Source: an uncultured Sedimentitalea sp. (lineage in GTDB: Bacteria; Pseudomonadota; Alphaproteobacteria; Rhodobacterales; Rhodobacteraceae). Taken from it: a stretch of 64,000 nucleotides of DNA. The position numbers and the translations under genes are program-made. The DNA lies in contig CANNGH010000001.1 of the NCBI GenBank assembly GCA_947504115.1, positions 310,001-374,000 on the forward strand, in the 5' to 3' direction. The notes under the pieces are model-generated. The model did no database searches, was not told the DNA's origin, and saw only the letters and a list, made by a program, of their open reading frames with translations. Below, in pieces: positions 8,902 through 17,994 of this stretch (position 1 is its first letter; each line of letters opens with the position of its first letter).

Positions 8902-10134
8902 ATGGCGAACGAGTTTTTCAATTCCTTCATGACCGGCCCCGATGAAAAGGGCCGGTTCGGCGATTTCGGCGGGCGGTTCGTATCCGAAACGCTGATGCCG
9001 CTGATCCTGCGCCTTGAGAAGGAGTATGAAAACGCCAAGACCGACGACAGTTTCTGGGCCGAGATGCACGATCTCTGGACCCATTATGTCGGTCGTCCCA
9101 GCCCGCTTTATCATGCCGAGCGCCTGACCGCGCATCTGGGTGGCGCGAAAATCTATCTCAAGCGGGACGAGTTGAACCATACCGGCGCGCACAAGATCAA
9201 TAACGTGCTGGGCCAGATCATTCTGGCCCGCCGCATGGGCAAGACCCGCATCATCGCCGAGACGGGCGCGGGCCAGCACGGCGTCGCCACGGCAACCGTC
9301 TGCGCCAAGTTCGGCCTGAAATGCGTGGTCTATATGGGCGCGCATGACGTCAAGCGACAGGCGCCCAACGTGTTCCGCATGCGTCTTCTGGGGGCCGAGG
9401 TGATCCCGGTGACCTCGGGGCGCGGCACGCTCAAGGATGCGATGAACGATGCGTTGCGCGATTGGGTCACAAACGTGCGCGACACGTTCTATTGCATCGG
9501 CACGGTGGCCGGTCCGCATCCCTATCCCGCCATGGTGCGCGATTTCCAGAGCATCATCGGCAAGGAGGTCCGCGAACAGATGCAGTCCGCCGAGGGGCGT
9601 CTGCCCGACACGGTGATTGCCTGCGTCGGGGGCGGGTCGAACGCGATGGGCCTGTTCTATCCGTTCCTCGACGACAAATCGGTGAACATCATCGGGGTCG
9701 AGGCCGGGGGCAAGGGTGTCAACGACAAGATGGAACATTGCTCAAGCCTGACCGGCGGGCGGCCTGGTGTGCTGCACGGCAATCGCACTTATCTGTTGCA
9801 GGACGATGACGGGCAGATCCTCGAAGGCTATTCGATTTCCGCGGGACTGGATTATCCCGGGATCGGGCCGGAACATTCCTGGCTGCACGACATCGGGCGC
9901 GCGCAATACGTGTCGATCACCGATGCCGAGGCGCTGGAGGCGTTCCAGTTGAGTTGCAGCATGGAAGGGATCATCCCCGCGCTGGAACCCAGCCATGCAC
10001 TGGCCCATGTGATGAAGATCGCCCCGGACCTTCCCGCCGATCACCTGATCTGCATGAATATGTGCGGTCGTGGCGACAAGGATATCTTTACCGTGGCGCG
10101 CGCGCTGGGCTTTGACATGAGCGACGCGATATAG
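8902..10134 (+). CDS. trpB: Tryptophan synthase subunit beta
   Basis: TrpB condenses indole and serine using PLP. The 410-residue protein has the PLP lysine K98 in HTGAHKINN, the catalytic glutamate in AETGAGQHG, the phosphate-binding glycine loop GGGSNAMG and the C-terminal CGRGDKD. An ATG at 8887 is also in frame, but a GGAGG at about 8891 lies at ideal distance from the ATG at 8902, so that start is chosen. It is translated downstream of trpF. The partner trpA lies at 15436-16227. Confidence 0.97.
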   Translation: MANEFFNSFMTGPDEKGRFGDFGGRFVSETLMPLILRLEKEYENAKTDDSFWAEMHDLWTHYVGRPSPLYHAERLTAHLGGAKIYLKRDELNHTGAHKINNVLGQIILARRMGKTRIIAETGAGQHGVATATVCAKFGLKCVVYMGAHDVKRQAPNVFRMRLLGAEVIPVTSGRGTLKDAMNDALRDWVTNVRDTFYCIGTVAGPHPYPAMVRDFQSIIGKEVREQMQSAEGRLPDTVIACVGGGSNAMGLFYPFLDDKSVNIIGVEAGGKGVNDKMEHCSSLTGGRPGVLHGNRTYLLQDDDGQILEGYSISAGLDYPGIGPEHSWLHDIGRAQYVSITDAEALEAFQLSCSMEGIIPALEPSHALAHVMKIAPDLPADHLICMNMCGRGDKDIFTVARALGFDMSDAI

Positions 10135-10142
10135 CGGTTTTC

Positions 10143-10514
10143 TCAGTCGATTGCGCGGCTTTCCAGCGCGTCCAGCGGCACGATCTCGAGGGCGCGCAAA
10201 TGGGTGGCGCTGAGGCGCAGACGCGGCGCGCAGCCCTCGTCATAGGCCTGAAGGAACCGCGCGGCGCATAGGCACCATTGATCGCCGGCCTTCAGGCCGG
10301 GAAACTGGAACTCCGGCCGCGGCGTCGACAGGTCGTTGCCGAGGTATTTCGAGAACGCCAGGAATTCGTCGGTCATCACCGCGCAGACGGTATGGCTGCC
10401 GCGATCTTCGGCGCAGGTGTTGCAATGTCCGTCGCGGAAAAATCCGGTCACCGGATCGGACGAGCAGGGCGTCAGCGCGCCGCCCAGAACATTGATGCTG
10501 TCGTCGGGAAACAT
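10143..10514 (-). CDS. DUF2237 family protein
   Basis: This conserved 123-residue cytosolic protein of unknown function belongs to DUF2237. Family motifs are visible throughout: the N-terminal SINVLGGAL followed by PCSSDPVTGFFRDG, then EDRGSHTVCAVMT, LSTPRPEFQFPGLKAGD and WCLCAARF. Conserved cysteines (CNTC, CLCA) might bind a metal, which is a guess. It is transcribed after the serine hydrolase gene, whose stop is 12 bp upstream, so the two probably form an operon. It faces trpB with an 8-bp gap. Confidence 0.85.
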   Translation of the reverse strand: MFPDDSINVLGGALTPCSSDPVTGFFRDGHCNTCAEDRGSHTVCAVMTDEFLAFSKYLGNDLSTPRPEFQFPGLKAGDQWCLCAARFLQAYDEGCAPRLRLSATHLRALEIVPLDALESRAID

Positions 10515-10526
10515 GGCGATACCTCC

Positions 10527-11690
10527 TTACAGGCTGGCCGCGATCTTGCGCAGCATGGCGATGTTGGCCTCGTTCACGCCGGGTTCGCGGAACTGACGGT
10601 CGGCGCCGGTGGCGACGATCACCACGTCGCGGGTCTGGTCGATATAGAGATACTGACCATATATCCCCCGCGCGAAAAATTCACCCTCTGCAGCACCTTC
10701 GGGCACCCACCATTGATAGCCATATCCGGTCTGGCCCGGCGCGGTCGGCGCGCTGGGGGCTGTGGCGGCGGCGATCCAGTCGGCCGGCACGATCTGCTGG
10801 CCGTTCCATCGTCCATCCTGTTCGATCATCAGTCCGAAACGGGCGTAATCCCGCGTGGTCAGGTTCAGCCCGCCCAGCACGAAAGCCGCGCCCGACCCGT
10901 CGGTGATATAAAGCCCGTCGCGCTCCTGTCCCAAAGGCGCGATGATCTTTTCCGACATCAGGTCGGCGATCGAACGCCCGGTCGCGCCCCTGATCACCAT
11001 TCCCAACGCATGGGTATCGATCGAGATATAGGCCCACTTCTTACCCGGTTCGGCGATGCGGTCGACGAACGAAGCGGTGAAATCGTCCAGAGTGCCGCCC
11101 AGTGCGACGATCCGGCCCATCTGGTTGATGTCCGAATCGTATTCCATGTAATCCTCGTCAAACCGCACGCCGCTGGCCATGTTCAGCACGTTGCGGATGC
11201 TCACCCCGTCATAGGCGCTGCCGACCAGTTGCGGCGCGTATTTCGTCACCGGCTCGTCGATGGACTCAATCGCGCCCTCGTCCAGCAGCACACCGAACAG
11301 GGCGGACAGATAGCTTTTGGCGATGGACCACGAGATCCGGCGATCATCCGGGCCGGTGTCGAGGAAATACTTTTCATACCGGATCTCGCCGTCCTTCATC
11401 GCCAGAAGCGAGGTCACGCTGCGTTGTTCGATCCAGTCCGCCGCGCCCTCGGGCAATGCGATATCCGGGCCACGGGGCAATTCCGTCGGAGAGCCACTGC
11501 CGCGACTGACCGGCGCGGTCAGGAACGCCTTGTCCATATGGCTGAAGTTCTGGACGATCTCGCCCTCGTCGAACAGCGAGTTCACCGCCAACAGGCGCGA
11601 GATATCGTCCCGCTTCCAGAACCCGACGGCGGCCATGGCCAGTATCAGCACCAGAAGGATGCGGCCCAGCCATTTACCGAATCTGCGCAT
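10527..11690 (-). CDS. Serine hydrolase of the class C beta-lactamase / 6-aminohexanoate hydrolase family
   Basis: This 387-residue protein has an N-terminal membrane anchor or uncleaved signal at about residues 8-25 and a periplasmic hydrolase domain. The catalytic Ser-x-x-Lys is SIAK at 122-125, the Tyr-x-Ser motif is YIS at 221-223, and GLNLTTRDYARFGLM and GYGYQWWV are typical of NylB/EstB-like enzymes. These proteins usually hydrolyse esters or amides, not beta-lactam drugs, and the natural substrate cannot be deduced. It probably forms an operon with the DUF2237 gene downstream. The nearest upstream gene, pth, ends 86 bp away on the same strand. Confidence 0.85.
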   Translation of the reverse strand: MRRFGKWLGRILLVLILAMAAVGFWKRDDISRLLAVNSLFDEGEIVQNFSHMDKAFLTAPVSRGSGSPTELPRGPDIALPEGAADWIEQRSVTSLLAMKDGEIRYEKYFLDTGPDDRRISWSIAKSYLSALFGVLLDEGAIESIDEPVTKYAPQLVGSAYDGVSIRNVLNMASGVRFDEDYMEYDSDINQMGRIVALGGTLDDFTASFVDRIAEPGKKWAYISIDTHALGMVIRGATGRSIADLMSEKIIAPLGQERDGLYITDGSGAAFVLGGLNLTTRDYARFGLMIEQDGRWNGQQIVPADWIAAATAPSAPTAPGQTGYGYQWWVPEGAAEGEFFARGIYGQYLYIDQTRDVVIVATGADRQFREPGVNEANIAMLRKIAASL

Positions 11691-11775
11691 ATGTTGTTTT
11701 CCTGTTCAATCCGGATTCAGCGGAATGCGCATCGCGATTGCGCGCGAAGATGACATGGCGGACGTTAACGCGCGA

Positions 11776-12468
11776 TCAACGAAACCGATCCACCAGTTTT
11801 TGCAGCGGATTGCGTGCGTCCGCTTCGGTATCGGGTTTCGGGGCAGGGGCGGGTTGCCCGGCTTTGTCGGGGGCTTTTTGCGGGCTGGTCGAGGATCGCG
11901 GCGGTGCCGTGCGCAGCGCCACCGCGTTCATGAACCGGCCGCCATCGCCTGCCGCCAGATGCGGCGCGCCATCGGAAATGCCGCGCAGCAGATCGTCCAG
12001 CCAATCCTCGTCCGCGCGCGCGAAATCATGCAGCACGTATCCCGACACACGATCCTTGTGGCCGGGATGCCCGATGCCCAGCCGCACGCGCCGGTAATCA
12101 TCGCCGATATGCGCATGGAGCGAGCGCAGCCCGTTATGGCCGGCGTGCCCGCCGCCCTGTTTCACCCGCAGCTTGCCGGGCGCAAGGTCGAGTTCATCGT
12201 GAAACACGGTCACGTCGCCGGGTTTCAGTTTGTAAAACCGCATTGCTTCGCCCACCGCCTGCCCGGAGCGGTTCATGTAGGTTTCCGGTTTCAGCAACAG
12301 CACCTTGTCGCCGTCCAGCAGTCCCTCGCAAAGCTGTCCCTGGAACTTCGCCTTCCACGGCCCGAATCCATGATCGGCGGCGATGCGGTCCACCGCCATG
12401 AACCCGATATTGTGCCGGTTGCGCGCGTATTTTCCGCCCGGATTGCCAAGTCCGACAAACAGTTGCAT
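11776..12468 (-). CDS. pth: Peptidyl-tRNA hydrolase
   Basis: Pth rescues peptidyl-tRNAs by cleaving the ester bond. The 230-residue protein has the conserved FVGLGNPG with Asn9, the catalytic His19 in [28 protein letters not shown] and [13 protein letters not shown] roughly 40-residue C-terminal tail rich in Pro, Ala and charged residues extends beyond the catalytic core, which is common in related alphaproteobacteria. rplY normally lies directly upstream. Here an ABM-domain gene on the opposite strand separates them. Confidence 0.95.
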   Translation of the reverse strand: MQLFVGLGNPGGKYARNRHNIGFMAVDRIAADHGFGPWKAKFQGQLCEGLLDGDKVLLLKPETYMNRSGQAVGEAMRFYKLKPGDVTVFHDELDLAPGKLRVKQGGGHAGHNGLRSLHAHIGDDYRRVRLGIGHPGHKDRVSGYVLHDFARADEDWLDDLLRGISDGAPHLAAGDGGRFMNAVALRTAPPRSSTSPQKAPDKAGQPAPAPKPDTEADARNPLQKLVDRFR

Positions 12469-12539
12469 GGCGCACCTCGTCAGTTAGCCGATTATCGTTT
12501 ACATGCCCTGAAAACGGGCGAAATGAAAGACAGGAGAGC

Positions 12540-12854
12540 ATGATGTATCTGACGATGAACCGCTTCAAGGTCAAAGCCGACAAAGCCGCGGCATTCGAAG
12601 ACCTGTGGATGAAGCGCGACAGCCACTTGAAATCGGTGCCGGGATTCATCTCGTTCCACCTGATGCGCGGGCCTGAAGGCAGCGATCATGTGCTCTATGC
12701 CAGTCACACCACATGGGAAAGCCGCGCCGCCTTCGAGGGCTGGACCCGGTCCGAGGCATTCCGTGCCGCGCACAAGGATGCCGGGGGCAGCCGCGTCCTG
12801 TATCTTGAGCCGCCGCATCTCGAGGTCTTCGAAACGGTGCAGGAACTGCGCTGA
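12540..12854 (+). CDS. Antibiotic biosynthesis monooxygenase (ABM) domain protein
   Basis: This single ABM-domain ferredoxin-like protein of 104 residues resembles small heme-degrading or quinol monooxygenases (HmoA/IsdG-like). Visible features are FKVKADKAAAFEDLW, the GFISFHLMRG strand, HTTWESRAAFEGW and EAFRAAH. The histidine pattern is suggestive, but heme binding cannot be asserted. AGGAG precedes two consecutive ATG codons (12540, 12543), either of which could be used. It lies alone between pth and rplY, pointing against both, and ends at a palindromic terminator shared with rplY. Confidence 0.75.
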   Translation: MMYLTMNRFKVKADKAAAFEDLWMKRDSHLKSVPGFISFHLMRGPEGSDHVLYASHTTWESRAAFEGWTRSEAFRAAHKDAGGSRVLYLEPPHLEVFETVQELR

Positions 12855-12865
12855 CCGCAAACGAA

Positions 12866-12889
12866 AACAGGGCCCGCGCGGGCCCTGTT
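12866..12889. terminator. Bidirectional terminator between the ABM gene and rplY
   Basis: This perfect 24-bp palindrome (two 12-base arms, AACAGGGCCCGC) sits between two converging genes, with A/T-rich flanks (GAAAA before, CCGGTTTTCC after). It can terminate both transcripts. Confidence 0.75.
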
Positions 12890-12910
12890 CCGGTTTTCCT
12901 TTCGACGCGA

Positions 12911-13570
12911 TCACTCGTCGTCGGGCGGGCCCATTTCCGTGGTGGGAACCTCGTCCGCTTCGGGCTGGTCCTCGTCCTCTTCACCCTCGGCGGCGCGCAG
13001 GCCGGACGGTGCGGAAAGCGTGGCGATCACGAAATCGCGGTCGATGGTCGGCTTGGCGCCCTGGGGCAGGGTGACATCGGAAATCGTCACGCTGTCGCCG
13101 ATGTTCAGTCCGGACACGTCGATCGAGATCTGTTCGGGAATGTCGCCCGCCGTCACCATCAGCTCGACCTCGGGGCGGATCAGGTTCAGAACGCCGCCCC
13201 TTTTCAGGCCCGGCGATTCTTCTTCGCCCTGAACGTCGACATGGATGAACAGGTTGATCTTGGTCGCGCGGCGCAGGCGCATCAGGTCCAGATGCGTCGG
13301 CAGGTCGCGCACCACATCGCGCTGCACGTCGCGGCAGATCACGCGCACGTCCTCATGGCCGTCGACCTTGAGGTTGAACAGGGTCGATTTGAACCGCCCG
13401 GCTTTCAACTTCTTCAGCAGATCGTTGAAGGGGATGTTGATCGGCAGCGGGTCGATGTCGCCCCCGAAAACGATGCCCGGAACCATGCCGTCGCGGCGTG
13501 CCTGACGAGCGGCGCCCTTGCCTGTCCCCGTCCGTTCCTGGGCGTGAAGATCTGCGGTCTCTCCAGCCAT
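12911..13570 (-). CDS. rplY: 50S ribosomal protein L25 (Ctc form)
   Basis: L25 binds 5S rRNA. The 219-residue protein is the long Ctc/TL5 form with an N-terminal L25 domain ([26 protein letters not shown]) and a C-terminal beta domain ([17 protein letters not shown] followed by VTISDVTLP). It ends in an acidic tail rich in Glu and Asp. A GGAG lies just before the ATG on the minus strand. It converges with the ABM gene and shares its terminator. Confidence 0.95.
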   Translation of the reverse strand: MAGETADLHAQERTGTGKGAARQARRDGMVPGIVFGGDIDPLPINIPFNDLLKKLKAGRFKSTLFNLKVDGHEDVRVICRDVQRDVVRDLPTHLDLMRLRRATKINLFIHVDVQGEEESPGLKRGGVLNLIRPEVELMVTAGDIPEQISIDVSGLNIGDSVTISDVTLPQGAKPTIDRDFVIATLSAPSGLRAAEGEEDEDQPEADEVPTTEMGPPDDE

Positions 13571-13693
13571 GATAAGTCTCCAATATGTAAGGGCGGGGTT
13601 CCTCCAAGGCTGTAACCCCGCGTGAAGTCGCGCGTATAGACCAGCTTGGCGTCCTTGAAAAGAGGATTTGCGGCGCCATGGCCGCGCTTTTCG

Positions 13694-14860
13694 TCACGCT
13701 TGCCAACGGCCTTCGAAATCCTCCGGGATCAGCAGGTTGTGGCGGCCCAGATCGGCCAGATCGCGGACTCCGCATAGCCCCATGGTCACATCCAGCTCTC
13801 GCTGGATCACCTCGAGCGCGCTTGTGACGCCGGCCTGTCCCATCGCGCCCAGCCCGTAGACGAAGGCGCGCCCGATATAGGTGCCTTTCGCCCCCATCGC
13901 CACCGCCTTGAGTACGTCCTGCCCCGAGCGGATACCGCCATCCATATGGACCTCGACCCGGTCGCCGACCGCATCCAGGATCGAGGGCAGCACCCGCAAT
14001 GCGCTCAGCGCCCCGTCCAGTTGCCGCCCGCCATGGTTCGATACGACGATGGCGTCTGCCCCCAGATCGGCGGCCATTTTCGCATCCTCGGCATCCAGTA
14101 TCCCCTTGAGGATCACCTTGCCGTCCCACATCTCCATCAGCTTGGCGATCTTGCTCCAGTCCAGCGTCAGGTCGAATTGTTCGTTGGTCCAGGCGATCAG
14201 TTGCGACGCGTCGGAAACGCCCTTCACATGGCCGACGATATTGCCGAAATTGCGCCGCTTCGCACCCAGCATGCCGATGCCCCAGCGCCATTTCGTCGCC
14301 AGATTCGCGATGGTTTTCGGCGTCAGCTTGGGCGGGGCTGACAGGCCGTTCTTCAGATCCTTGTGCCGCTGGCCCAGCAGTTGCAGATCCAGCGTGATCA
14401 CCAACGCCGAACATCCGGCATCCTTGGCACGCTGGATCAGGCGGCGCACATAATCCTGATCGTTCATCACGTAGAGCTGGAACCAGAACGGCTTCGTCGT
14501 GACCTCGGCCACCTCCTCGATCGAGTTGATCGACATGGTGGACAGCGTGAATGGCACGCCGAAATCCTCGGCCGCCTTCGCCGCCTTGCGCTCGCCGTCG
14601 GCGTGCTGCATGCCGGTCATCCCGACCGGCGCCAGCGCCACCGGCATCGCGACATCCTGCCCGATCATGCGGCTGGCGGTGGTGCGGTTGCTCAGGTCCA
14701 CGGCGACGCGCTGGCGCAGGCGGATCTGGTCGAAATCCGTGCTGTTCTCGCGGAATGTCTGCTCGGTCCAGCTGCCGCTTTCGGCGTAGTCGTAGAACAT
14801 CCTGGGCACGCGGCGGCGATAGATGCGCTTGAGATCCTCGATTTCGGTGATGACGGGCAT
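13694..14860 (-). CDS. lldD: FMN-dependent alpha-hydroxy-acid dehydrogenase (L-lactate dehydrogenase type)
   Basis: This 388-residue TIM-barrel flavoenzyme oxidises an L-2-hydroxy acid, probably lactate, and passes electrons to the respiratory chain. Key residues are FMN-binding LAPVGMTGMQ, the QLY strand at 128-130, Lys252 in ILKGI, the catalytic His276 and Arg279 in SNHGGRQLD, and the HMDGGIRSGQD phosphate site. The start at 14860 (MPVITEIEDLKRIYRRR) matches family N-termini; the frame upstream is open but not conserved. It is divergent from the MaoC-type gene with a 135-bp shared promoter region. Substrate could also be another 2-hydroxy acid. Confidence 0.85.
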   Translation of the reverse strand: MPVITEIEDLKRIYRRRVPRMFYDYAESGSWTEQTFRENSTDFDQIRLRQRVAVDLSNRTTASRMIGQDVAMPVALAPVGMTGMQHADGERKAAKAAEDFGVPFTLSTMSINSIEEVAEVTTKPFWFQLYVMNDQDYVRRLIQRAKDAGCSALVITLDLQLLGQRHKDLKNGLSAPPKLTPKTIANLATKWRWGIGMLGAKRRNFGNIVGHVKGVSDASQLIAWTNEQFDLTLDWSKIAKLMEMWDGKVILKGILDAEDAKMAADLGADAIVVSNHGGRQLDGALSALRVLPSILDAVGDRVEVHMDGGIRSGQDVLKAVAMGAKGTYIGRAFVYGLGAMGQAGVTSALEVIQRELDVTMGLCGVRDLADLGRHNLLIPEDFEGRWQA

Positions 14861-14995
14861 GGCGCGGCCTTTTCGTGCGAGTGCATCCCCGTGGTTATCA
14901 ACCCCGCAGGCTGCGATCAATTGCGGAAAGCTCATGGCTTGCACGCCGCGCCCGCTGCGATAGGCTGGCGCGACGCGAACCGCCGGAGCGATGGA

Positions 14996-15433
14996 ATGTT
15001 CTTTGACGATTTTGAGGACGGCATGCGTTTCGAGACGCCTTCGCGCCGCCTGACGCTGGACGATATCACCGAATTTGCGCGCAGATGGGACAACCAGCCG
15101 TTCCACACCGACGCCGCCGCGGCCGAAACGTCCCCCTTTGGCGGGATCATCGCCAGCGGATTTCACACCATCCTGACGGCCTTTGGTCTGGCGCTGGACA
15201 GCGGTGTCTGGGCCGAATCGTCGATGGGCTCACCGGGGATGGAGAATGTGCAGTGGTTCATTCCCGTGCGGCCCGGCGATAGCCTGCGGGTCGAGTTCGA
15301 GGTGATCGGCACGCGCGCCTCGGCCTCGCGCCCCGACCGCGGGCGGGTGGTGATGCAGTATGACGTGTTCAACCAGAACGACGAAAAGGTCGCAGCCTAT
15401 CGCGCCACGCACATCCTGCGGCGCAAGGGCTAG
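14996..15433 (+). CDS. MaoC family dehydratase
   Basis: This 145-residue hotdog-fold protein is of the MaoC/(R)-specific enoyl-CoA hydratase group. The hydratase motif is present: residues D and H in NQPFHTDAAAAE and the conserved FGGIIASGFHT block. The FEDGMRFETPSRRLT start is typical of roseobacter homologues. It probably hydrates an acyl-CoA or a related thioester, but the substrate is unknown. The start at 14996 lacks a strong Shine-Dalgarno, with only GGAG about 10 bases upstream. It is divergent from lldD and ends two bases before the trpA stop. Confidence 0.85.
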   Translation: MFFDDFEDGMRFETPSRRLTLDDITEFARRWDNQPFHTDAAAAETSPFGGIIASGFHTILTAFGLALDSGVWAESSMGSPGMENVQWFIPVRPGDSLRVEFEVIGTRASASRPDRGRVVMQYDVFNQNDEKVAAYRATHILRRKG

Positions 15434-15435
15434 GT

Positions 15436-16227
15436 TCAGGCGGAATGCGCGCCGTCGGCCAGACCGCGCACGAAGTCCAGCACGTCGCTGACCGGCGCCC
15501 CGTCGGCGATCCGCGAGACGATGGCCGAACCCACCACGGCACCATCCGCGACGCTGGCGATGGCGCGCGCGGTGTCGGGCGAGCGGATGCCGAACCCGAC
15601 CACCACCGGCAGATCGGTTTTCGCCTTGATGCGCGCCACATCGGGCGAGACATCGCCGGCCTGCGCCTCGGCCGCGCCGGTGATGCCGGTGATCGAGACG
15701 TAATAGACAAAGCCCGAGGTGTTCTCGAGCACGCGGGGCAGCCGTTCGTCATCGGTGGTGGGCGTCGCCAGACGGATGAAGTTCAGCCCCGCCGCCTGAG
15801 CCGGGATGCAGAGTTCGTCATCTTCTTCGGGGGGCAGATCGACCACGATCAGCCCGTCGATCCCGGCCGCTTTCGCGTCTTTCAGGAATTTATCGACGCC
15901 CCGGCTGTAGATCGGATTGTAATAGCCCATCAGCACAAGCGGCGTCGTGTCGTCCTGCTCGCGAAAGGCGCGCGCCATGTCCAGTGTGCGCTGCAACGTC
16001 ATGCCACCGGCAAGGGCGCGCTGGCCCGCCGCCTGAATCGTGGGGCCGTCGGCCATCGGGTCGGTAAAGGGCAGGCCCAGTTCGATGATGTCCACCCCCG
16101 CCTCCGGCAGGCCGCGCACGATTTCGAGTGAACGCTCGTAATCGGGATCGCCGGCCATGACGTAGGAAACGAATGCTTTCTTGCCACGCGATTTCAGGTC
16201 GGCGAATTTGGCGTCGATACGGGTCAT
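15436..16227 (-). CDS. trpA: Tryptophan synthase subunit alpha
   Basis: TrpA cleaves indole-3-glycerol phosphate to indole. The 263-residue TIM barrel has both catalytic acids in [16 protein letters not shown] (Glu49, Asp60), the loop 2 [11 protein letters not shown], the substrate loop [11 protein letters not shown] and the phosphate-binding [12 protein letters not shown]. It lies 5.3 kb from trpB and on the opposite strand, downstream of the PagL-like gene on the same strand. Length is normal. Confidence 0.97.
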   Translation of the reverse strand: MTRIDAKFADLKSRGKKAFVSYVMAGDPDYERSLEIVRGLPEAGVDIIELGLPFTDPMADGPTIQAAGQRALAGGMTLQRTLDMARAFREQDDTTPLVLMGYYNPIYSRGVDKFLKDAKAAGIDGLIVVDLPPEEDDELCIPAQAAGLNFIRLATPTTDDERLPRVLENTSGFVYYVSITGITGAAEAQAGDVSPDVARIKAKTDLPVVVGFGIRSPDTARAIASVADGAVVGSAIVSRIADGAPVSDVLDFVRGLADGAHSA

Positions 16228-16270
16228 GGGCAGGGCTTTCGTTGTTTGACGGAGAAATAGGCGCGGGCGT

Positions 16271-16756
16271 TCAGAGTTTCTTGTGCCAGCGCAGGGTCAG
16301 TGCGTTGACGCCGGGATTCCTGTCGGCGGTCGAGGCGTTGGATTTGTGGCTGATCGCCAGCGACAGGCTGCTGGTGGCGCTGAGGTCATATCCCACGCCC
16401 AGCAGGCTGCGGATCTGGAAGGTGCTGCCGAGATCGTTGCCCAACCGCGCGTCGAAATAGGCGCCGGGCATGATGCTGGCGTTCACGAACCAGCGCTCGG
16501 CAAAGCCATACCGCGCGACCAGACCGATCCCGACAAAGGCGTCGGCCTCGCCGTCGATCTCGATGGCGCCTCCCGGACCCAGATCGAAGCGTCCGTTCGA
16601 ATAGAAGGGTGCGTGGTGGTAATCCAGACTGATCACCGCCGTATCCTGCGCCTCGTCCGCGGAAAAATCGGCGAATCCCGCGCCCAGAACCACTTCCTGT
16701 GCCGGAGCGGCAAGCGGGGCGACGGAAAGGGCGGCGCAAAGCGCGAGGTGTTTCAT
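16271..16756 (-). CDS. PagL-like acyloxyacyl hydrolase (lipid A 3-O-deacylase family)
   Basis: This 161-residue outer-membrane beta-barrel protein has a signal peptide ([20 protein letters not shown], cleavage after residue 20). PagL removes the 3-O-acyl chain of lipid A. The conserved His-x-Ser-Asn of the family is HKSN at 137-140, followed by RNPGVN. From memory of Pseudomonas PagL, the third catalytic residue (Glu140) lies 14 residues after the histidine. The corresponding residue here is Asn151, so activity is uncertain. An in-frame upstream start exists but would bury the signal peptide. It precedes trpA on the same strand. Confidence 0.75.
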   Translation of the reverse strand: MKHLALCAALSVAPLAAPAQEVVLGAGFADFSADEAQDTAVISLDYHHAPFYSNGRFDLGPGGAIEIDGEADAFVGIGLVARYGFAERWFVNASIMPGAYFDARLGNDLGSTFQIRSLLGVGYDLSATSSLSLAISHKSNASTADRNPGVNALTLRWHKKL

Positions 16757-16896
16757 CTGATGGTCCCGAGAAGGTCTCTGCGCCCCTTTCATAAACGCGG
16801 TGTGGCGTGGCGGCAATGCGAACGTGCGTCCGCTGTGCCTTGCGACCCTGCCCGTGGCCCACTAGAAGCGGCCCCGACATCACAGCGGAGATCGAA

Positions 16897-17994
16897 ATGG
16901 GTTTCAAAATGGGAATCGTGGGCCTGCCGAATGTCGGCAAATCCACGCTGTTCAACGCACTGACCCGGACCGCCGCCGCGCAGGCGGCGAATTTTCCGTT
17001 CTGCACCATCGAACCCAATGTGGGCGAGGTCGCGGTGCCCGATGCCCGTCTTGACCGGCTGGCCGCGATCGCCGGCAGCAAGCAGACCATCCCGACGCGC
17101 ATGACCTTCGTGGACATTGCCGGTCTGGTCAAAGGCGCCAGCAAGGGCGAGGGGCTGGGCAACCAGTTCCTGGCCAATATCCGCGAGGTCGACGCCATCG
17201 CCCATGTGCTGCGCTGTTTCGAGGATGGCGACGTCACCCATGTCGAAGGGCGCATCGATCCGGTGGCCGATGCCGAAACCATCGAGACCGAACTGATGCT
17301 GGCGGATCTGGAATCGATCGAACGCCGCCGCGCGGGTCTGGTGCGCAAGCTGAAGGGCAACGACAAGGAGGCACAGCAACAGGACCGTTTGCTGGCGGCG
17401 GCGCAGGAAATGCTGGAACAGGGACAGCCCGCGCGTCTCGTGCCCGTGGATGCCGAGGACGCCAAGGCGTGGAAGATGCTGCAACTGCTGACCACCAAAC
17501 CCGTGCTCTATGTCTGCAACGTGGCCGAGGAGGACGCCGCCCAGGGCAACGCCCATTCCGCAAGCGTCGCGGAAATGGCCGCCGCGCAGGGCAATGCGCA
17601 TGTCGTCATCAGCGCCCGGATCGAGGAAGAGATTTCGCAACTGGAGCCGGACGAGGCCGCCATGTTCCTTGAGGAAATGGGCCTGCACGAGGCCGGGTTG
17701 GACCGGTTGATCCGCGCCGGATACGACTTGCTGCATCTGGAAACCTATTTCACCGTCGGCCCGAAAGAGGCGCGGGCCTGGACGGTGCCTGCCGGTACGC
17801 TCGCCCCGCAGGCCGCCGGCGTGATCCACGGCGATTTCGAAAAGGGCTTTATCCGCGCCGAGACCATCGCGTTTGACGATTTTGTGTCGCTGGGCGGCGA
17901 ACAGGCAGCGAAAGAGGCGGGCAAGATGCGCGCCGAGGGCAAGGCCTATACTGTCAAGGACGGCGACGTGCTGCATTTCCTGTTCAACAGGTAA
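16897..17994 (+). CDS. ychF: Redox-regulated ATPase YchF (Obg-like)
   Basis: YchF/OLA1 is a ribosome-associated P-loop NTPase that prefers ATP. The 365-residue protein has the P-loop GLPNVGKST at 9-17, [10 protein letters not shown] (switch), [20 protein letters not shown], a coiled-coil middle around the AGLVRKLKG and [10 protein letters not shown] segments, and the C-terminal TGS-like domain ending [12 protein letters not shown]. The start at 16897 is the conserved MGFKMGIVG. It converges with glpD, overlapping it by 11 bp at the 3' end. Confidence 0.96.
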   Translation: MGFKMGIVGLPNVGKSTLFNALTRTAAAQAANFPFCTIEPNVGEVAVPDARLDRLAAIAGSKQTIPTRMTFVDIAGLVKGASKGEGLGNQFLANIREVDAIAHVLRCFEDGDVTHVEGRIDPVADAETIETELMLADLESIERRRAGLVRKLKGNDKEAQQQDRLLAAAQEMLEQGQPARLVPVDAEDAKAWKMLQLLTTKPVLYVCNVAEEDAAQGNAHSASVAEMAAAQGNAHVVISARIEEEISQLEPDEAAMFLEEMGLHEAGLDRLIRAGYDLLHLETYFTVGPKEARAWTVPAGTLAPQAAGVIHGDFEKGFIRAETIAFDDFVSLGGEQAAKEAGKMRAEGKAYTVKDGDVLHFLFNR

